Assembly: GCA_028276345.1 (NCBI GenBank)
Contig: JAPYWM010000044.1
Location: 1-8,626, forward strand
Direction: 5' to 3'
Length of the DNA stretch: 8,626 nucleotides
Source of the DNA: Sphingobacterium sp.
GTDB lineage: Bacteria; Bacteroidota; Bacteroidia; SpSt-205
The notes under the pieces were generated by a model. The model ran no database searches. It was given only the letters and a program-made list of their open reading frames with translations, and was not told the origin of the DNA. Made by a program: the position numbers and the translations under genes. This document shows, one piece after another, positions 6,054 through 8,626 of this stretch (position 1 is its first letter; each line of letters opens with the position of its first letter).

Positions 6054-7244
6054 TTAGCCAATTTGGATGACGATAGCCCCGAGTCGAATCTGATCCCCCG
6101 TCCGGACGGGATATTGCGTAACCCGGACGTTATTGACGAACGTGCCGTTGGTGCTGCCCAGGTCCTGGATGTGCCATTGGGAGCCCTGGAGGTAGAGGCG
6201 GGCATGACGGCTCGAAACAGTAGGGTCTGAAATGACGATGGTATTATCTGGGGCGCGGCCAAGGGTGATAGGCGCCGGCGAAGGCGAAAGCTGCACCTCC
6301 TGCGTGCCTTGCGGGTAATGAATGACCAATCGGCGCAGAGTGGGGGTAGGTGGCGCTTGGACAGCTGGGGCAGGCGGTGCGGGGGGCGCTGCGGGTGCTG
6401 GCGGCGGTGGAGCCGGCTTGCGCGTCGCTAAAACCACTATCAGCCCTATCAGCACGAGCGCCCCAGCCCCAATCAGGATCCACAGCGTGTAGTCTGGCCC
6501 AGAAGGCTGAGAAGAGGGCATCTGTACAGGCGGCATACCGCCCTCCGCCTTAGGTACAGCCGGCTCTCCCTCAGAAGAAAGGATCGCCGTCTTGTCCGAA
6601 GCGGCCCTACCACCGCCTCCCCTCGTCAGAACTGCCGATAAAAACTCCTCCACCTCCGCTTGATAAGACCCGCTCTGGGGGTCGGCCACCCGATACAGAC
6701 CGCTCACAGCGCCCTCTTCAAACTGCCCGGAAATGCGTTTCAGGAGAGACTGGGCCTGATCGTTATTGGCTAAATACCCCATGGAAAGGGCATGGATGCG
6801 CACATTATTTTTCCGGGCCAGTTTGAGAATGTCACTGTCTTTCAGGCCGGGGGTCATATCCATGCCCGAGGCTAAGACCACCACCACGGGGGCTTGCACA
6901 TAGTCTCCCCGCAGGGCTGTCTCCAGCGCACCCAGCAGGTGCACCACATACACCGAGTCGCACCGGGACTTGATGGTTTGGAGGGTAGCAGCACAGGGTT
7001 TTCCGCCGCCTTCCAGCACAGGCGTCGTCTTCCAGTCTACGTACCCCCGCTCCCCCTTTCGGTAAAAGGTGCCCAAAGCGACCCGCCCAGGCGACTGGTT
7101 ACAGAGAAGCTCCCAGAGTGCTTGGACAGCCACTTGCGTGGGCTTCCCACAGGTGTACTGCGAAGTCTCAAGCAAGACAATGACATCCGCCTGCTGGGCT
7201 ACCCCCAGCCAGCCACTCAAAATACTGAGTAACACCCGCTTCAT
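6054..7244 (-). CDS. Membrane protein: signal peptide, VWA-like domain, transmembrane helix, cytoplasmic FHA domain
   Basis: This 396-residue protein starts with a signal peptide (residues 1 to about 18, MKRVLLSILSGWLGVAQQ). A von Willebrand A-like region follows at about 20-205, with core strands DVIVLLETS and PVVVVLASG. The metal site looks degenerate: where DxSxS is expected the sequence is ETSQY, and the later TDG-type aspartate is replaced in LASGMD. Four cysteines (32, 49, 84, 95) lie in this part. A helix at about 253-274 crosses the membrane, then a Pro/Ala-rich linker (277-300) leads to an FHA domain at 326-396. That domain has LGR (328-330), SSRH (344-347) and GSTNGTF (363-369), so the phosphothreonine-binding residues are intact. 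ATG at 7244 is chosen over an in-frame start at 7316 because it gives the signal peptide and has a TAACTTTG box 5 nt upstream. The PP2C gene follows after 4 nt. Confidence 0.85.
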   Translation of the reverse strand: MKRVLLSILSGWLGVAQQADVIVLLETSQYTCGKPTQVAVQALWELLCNQSPGRVALGTFYRKGERGYVDWKTTPVLEGGGKPCAATLQTIKSRCDSVYVVHLLGALETALRGDYVQAPVVVVLASGMDMTPGLKDSDILKLARKNNVRIHALSMGYLANNDQAQSLLKRISGQFEEGAVSGLYRVADPQSGSYQAEVEEFLSAVLTRGGGGRAASDKTAILSSEGEPAVPKAEGGMPPVQMPSSQPSGPDYTLWILIGAGALVLIGLIVVLATRKPAPPPPAPAAPPAPPAPAVQAPPTPTLRRLVIHYPQGTQEVQLSPSPAPITLGRAPDNTIVISDPTVSSRHARLYLQGSQWHIQDLGSTNGTFVNNVRVTQYPVRTGDQIRLGAIVIQIG

Positions 7245-7249
7245 TGCTG

Positions 7250-7257
7250 CAAAGTTA
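7250..7257 (-). promoter_or_regulatory. -7 element of the VWA-FHA/PP2C operon promoter
   Basis: On the - strand this reads TAACTTTG, then CAGCA and the ATG at 7244. The 5-nt gap again implies a leaderless or nearly leaderless transcript. It also rules against translation from the longer in-frame start at 7316, which lies upstream of the box. Confidence 0.65.
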
Positions 7258-7456
7258 TACCATTTGCAAGCATACCCTGCCGGTGCGCACTGGGAAGGAG
7301 ACCTTTTTGCGGCCATCCGTCATTTCCCCCCAGCCTGCACGTCCTTGCCCGGGCGATAGGCAGAAGCGCTTCACGCGGTCTGGGCGTATAGGTTTTTTTT
7401 GATAGCGGCCCACTCCGCACTACGCTCGGTATAGGCGGGACGTTTCTATTTCAGGT
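7258..7456. other. Intergenic region between the two FHA genes
   Basis: These 199 bp lie between the small FHA gene's stop and the promoter box of the VWA-FHA operon. They contain a 10-bp palindrome GAAGCGCTTC (7363-7372) and a T8 run (7393-7400) not preceded by a convincing hairpin. No intrinsic terminator for the small FHA gene was found, so read-through into the VWA-FHA operon is possible. No gene is recognisable. Confidence 0.5.
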
Positions 7457-8044
7457 TCAGACGCTCCGGAAGCGCAGCTCGGTATTCCCGATTTTGATGA
7501 TATCGCCATCTTGGAGGGTTCCTTCGTCTGTGGGGGTGCCATTGACGAGGGTGCCGTTGGTGCTAAACTCATCTTTGAAGCGGACGGCATTCGTGCCCGG
7601 GCGGATGAGGAGGGTAAGGTGGTGGCCGGAGACTTGGGGGTCTTGTAGGACGATATCACAGGAGGGATTCGTACCGATGGTGTTTTTGCCTTCGTAGAGG
7701 CGGAAGTCCACGCCGTTTGGGTGGATGGTGAAGCTCACGAGCCAGCCGATGAGTTTGCGGTTTGTAGGGGCGGGGCGCTGGGCTGGGCTGACCCCGGGGC
7801 CTTGGTAGACCTGCGTTTTACTGGGGTCAAAGCCTGGGGGTACCGGTCCGCTCGGCATGACCTGGGTTTTCTTCGGGTCGAAGGCTGGCGTAGGCGCTGC
7901 GCCGGGCATAGGGGCAGGAGATGGCGGCGTCGACCCCATCACCTGCGTGCGCCCCGGATCAAACGGCGGATTCACTGGCGGGACTGGCGGCTCGTTCCCT
8001 CCCGATAACGGCTGTGTCTTCTGAGGATCAAAGGGCTCACCCAT
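7457..8044 (-). CDS. FHA-domain protein with four N-terminal FDPx[K/R]TQ motifs
   Basis: This is a 195-residue soluble protein with no signal peptide or membrane helix. The first ~95 residues are Pro/Gly-rich and probably disordered. They carry four copies of FDPx[K/R]TQ at residues 5-11, 28-34, 55-61 and 72-78, with candidate acceptor threonines T10, T33, T60 and T77. An FHA-like domain occupies about 97-193, with IGTNPSCDIVL at 123-133, SGHH at 139-142 and STNGTLVNG at 161-169. The conserved FHA arginine after Gly (GR) is threonine here (G124-T125), so classical phosphothreonine binding may be weakened. ATG at 8044 is chosen over an in-frame start at 8071 because of the TACTTTTG box 5 nt upstream. 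The layout recalls FHA regulators whose N-terminal threonine is phosphorylated by a Hanks-type kinase (as in mycobacterial GarA), but that role is inference. It lies next to the VWA-FHA/PP2C operon. Confidence 0.85.
   Translation of the reverse strand: MGEPFDPQKTQPLSGGNEPPVPPVNPPFDPGRTQVMGSTPPSPAPMPGAAPTPAFDPKKTQVMPSGPVPPGFDPSKTQVYQGPGVSPAQRPAPTNRKLIGWLVSFTIHPNGVDFRLYEGKNTIGTNPSCDIVLQDPQVSGHHLTLLIRPGTNAVRFKDEFSTNGTLVNGTPTDEGTLQDGDIIKIGNTELRFRSV
7811..8032 (-). repeat. Four FDPx[K/R]TQ motif repeats in the small FHA protein
   Basis: The copies are at 8012-8032 (FDPQKTQ), 7943-7963 (FDPGRTQ), 7862-7882 (FDPKKTQ) and 7811-7831 (FDPSKTQ). They start 23, 27 and 17 residues apart within Pro/Gly-rich sequence; the last three continue as TQV. 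Only the heptad is conserved while the linkers differ in length and sequence, which suggests selection on the motif rather than recent duplication. Confidence 0.85.
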
Positions 8045-8049
8045 GCTCG

Positions 8050-8057
8050 CAAAAGTA
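8050..8057 (-). promoter_or_regulatory. -7 element of the small FHA gene promoter
   Basis: On the - strand this reads TACTTTTG, then CGAGC and the ATG at 8044. The box lies downstream of the alternative in-frame start at 8071, supporting 8044 as the true start and a leaderless transcript. Confidence 0.65.
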
Positions 8058-8080
8058 CGAAAAGTTTTCACACATCCTCT

Positions 8081-8095
8081 CCCTACCTGGTAGGG
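8081..8095. promoter_or_regulatory. 15-bp palindrome upstream of the small FHA promoter
   Basis: CCCTACC-T-GGTAGGG is a perfect inverted repeat with 7-bp arms and a single central base. It starts 24 bp upstream of the -7 box, where a -33 element or an activator/repressor would sit. A second, weaker inverted repeat GAAAA-G-TTTTC (8059-8069) lies between them. A regulator is not identifiable. Confidence 0.35.
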
Positions 8096-8284
8096 GTGGG
8101 TGTTACGAGAGCTTGTGGAGGTTTAGACGACGCCGGCCGTGCGGCTGAATGGCATTCGGGTAGACAGTGTCGGGCCGGCTGGGGGTGTGGCAGCTGCCCC
8201 GTGCCGAAGGGGGTGTACGAGTATGTGCCGGAGGCGCGGGGCAAGGTGCAGGTGTACAAAGGGCCGATAGCAGTGCTGCGGTGA
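8096..8284 (+). CDS. Doubtful small ORF, 62 residues
   Basis: A GTG-started frame covers much of the 298-bp gap between the small FHA gene and enolase. Its product is not recognised. It has five cysteines, including a CGSC pair, and a C-terminal half (KGVYEYVPEARGKVQVYKG) that reads more like a real protein than the N-terminal half. It has no TAnnTTTG box or Shine-Dalgarno sequence in front, unlike every other unit start here. It could be a gene remnant, an unannotated small gene, or chance in GC-rich DNA. Apart from this frame and the promoter elements, nothing else was seen in 8045-8342. Confidence 0.15.
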   Translation: MGVTRACGGLDDAGRAAEWHSGRQCRAGWGCGSCPVPKGVYEYVPEARGKVQVYKGPIAVLR

Positions 8285-8330
8285 GAGGGATGGTGCTTTT
8301 CTTTCCGCCCGGGGCAGTAGGTAAAACGCC

Positions 8331-8338
8331 TATTTTTG
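8331..8338 (+). promoter_or_regulatory. -7 element of the enolase promoter
   Basis: TATTTTTG, then CCGC and the enolase ATG at 8343. The exact consensus match and 4-nt gap repeat the pattern of the other units. No good -33 TTG was found at the expected distance. Confidence 0.65.
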
Positions 8339-8342
8339 CCGC

Positions 8343-8626
8343 ATGAGTCGGATTGCGTCAATTCGGGGCCGATGGATACTGGATTCGCGAGGTTTTCCCA
8401 CCGTAGAGGCGGAGGTGGTGCTCAGCAGTGGGCACAAGGGGCGAGCGGCTGTGCCTTCGGGGGCTTCCACCGGCTCCCATGAAGCCTTAGAACTGCGAGA
8501 TGGAGATAAGGCCCACTTTGGCGGGAAAGGCGTCCGTCAGGCCGTGCAGAATATCCATGTTCACATTGCGCCGGCGCTGGAGGGGCTCTCTGCGCTGGAC
8601 CAGGTGGCTATAGACCAGGCTTTGAT
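8343..8626 (+). CDS. eno: Enolase (phosphopyruvate hydratase), N-terminal part (3' truncated)
   Basis: Enolase (EC 4.2.1.11) interconverts 2-phosphoglycerate and phosphoenolpyruvate in glycolysis. The first 94 codons are visible; the frame runs off the right edge. The N-terminal signature is clear: ILDSRG at 12-17, PTVEAEV, GRAAVPSGASTG with the mobile-loop serine, HEALELRDGD, GKGVRQAV and a DQ..ID segment near the end. One position is odd: the usually invariant Asn of DSRGNPTVE is Phe here (DSRGFPTVE), and the residue after GR is Trp rather than Glu. The start at 8343 is supported by alignment to family N-termini and by the TATTTTTG box 4 nt upstream. Confidence 0.95.
   Translation, partial: MSRIASIRGRWILDSRGFPTVEAEVVLSSGHKGRAAVPSGASTGSHEALELRDGDKAHFGGKGVRQAVQNIHVHIAPALEGLSALDQVAIDQAL

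Noticed and set aside
6050..6262. Longer start for the PP2C phosphatase (71 extra residues)
   Set aside because: The extension overlaps the FHA coding region in another frame and shows no PP2C similarity; the ATG at 6049 is right before the NED motif region, as in the family.
7245..7316. Longer start for the VWA-FHA protein (24 extra residues)
   Set aside because: The extension would bury the signal peptide and lies upstream of the TAACTTTG promoter box, so it would not be transcribed from that promoter.
5053..7372. The palindrome GAAGCGCTTC occurring at both 5053-5062 and 7363-7372 as a shared regulatory site
   Set aside because: One copy lies in coding sequence at the ldcA 3' end and is part of a longer hairpin; two copies of a short GC-rich palindrome are weak evidence for a site.
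7393..7400. T8 run as an intrinsic terminator
   Set aside because: No stable hairpin immediately precedes it on the + strand, no + gene ends there, and on the - strand the run reads as A8.
8045..8071. Longer start for the small FHA protein (9 extra residues)
   Set aside because: The TACTTTTG promoter box lies inside this extension, so the start at 8044 is far more likely.
8083..8361. 92-codon frame on the - strand between the FHA gene and enolase
   Set aside because: It starts inside the enolase coding region, has no recognisable domain, and its Pro/Thr/His-rich composition is that of a shadow frame in GC-rich DNA.
1..8626. tRNA or other classical structured RNA genes
   Set aside because: No T-loop consensus (GTTCRA), SRP, RNase P or tmRNA core motifs were seen in the intergenic stretches; TCGAA matches found lie inside coding sequences.

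Overview
The window looks like ordinary chromosomal DNA from a GC-rich member of the Bacteroidota. The gene families fit that phylum. So does the promoter signal: the Bacteroidota -7 element TAnnTTTG sits just in front of every transcription-unit start visible here, and no Shine-Dalgarno sequence stands before those starts. No tRNA, rRNA, CRISPR array, insertion sequence or phage gene was seen.

Layout from left to right. (1) The 3' part of a PstS-like phosphate-type periplasmic binding protein (+, cut at the left edge). (2) A 299-bp stretch without a gene (626-924) holding a perfect 7-bp hairpin and an orphan TAnnTTTG box. (3) A leftward operon read as ilvE, pdxH, then a ChlI/MoxR-type AAA+ ATPase: branched-chain aminotransferase, pyridoxamine-phosphate oxidase (which makes the PLP that IlvE uses) and the ATPase. 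(4) A 40-bp divergent promoter region. (5) An LD-carboxypeptidase of family S66 (+), involved in murein recycling. (6) A leftward pair: a membrane protein with an extracytoplasmic VWA-like domain, a transmembrane helix and a cytoplasmic FHA domain, then a PP2C-type Ser/Thr phosphatase with a C-terminal transmembrane helix, whose 3' end overlaps that of ldcA. (7) A separate leftward FHA protein whose disordered N-terminal half carries four FDPx[K/R]TQ motifs. (8) The start of enolase (+), cut at the right edge.

The most interesting parts are the phospho-signalling cluster (7457-8044 together with 5063-7244) and the promoter architecture. Two FHA proteins and a PP2C phosphatase, with no kinase in view, suggest Ser/Thr phosphorylation control. 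The repeated FDPxKTQ motif looks like a set of phospho-acceptor or docking sites. All five transcription-unit starts in the window have a TAnnTTTG box exactly 4 or 5 nt before the ATG. The predicted transcription start therefore falls at or next to the A of the start codon, so these mRNAs are probably leaderless.

Three ORF starts were corrected using the promoter boxes and domain boundaries: the VWA-FHA protein begins at 7244, the PP2C phosphatase at 6049 and the small FHA protein at 8044.
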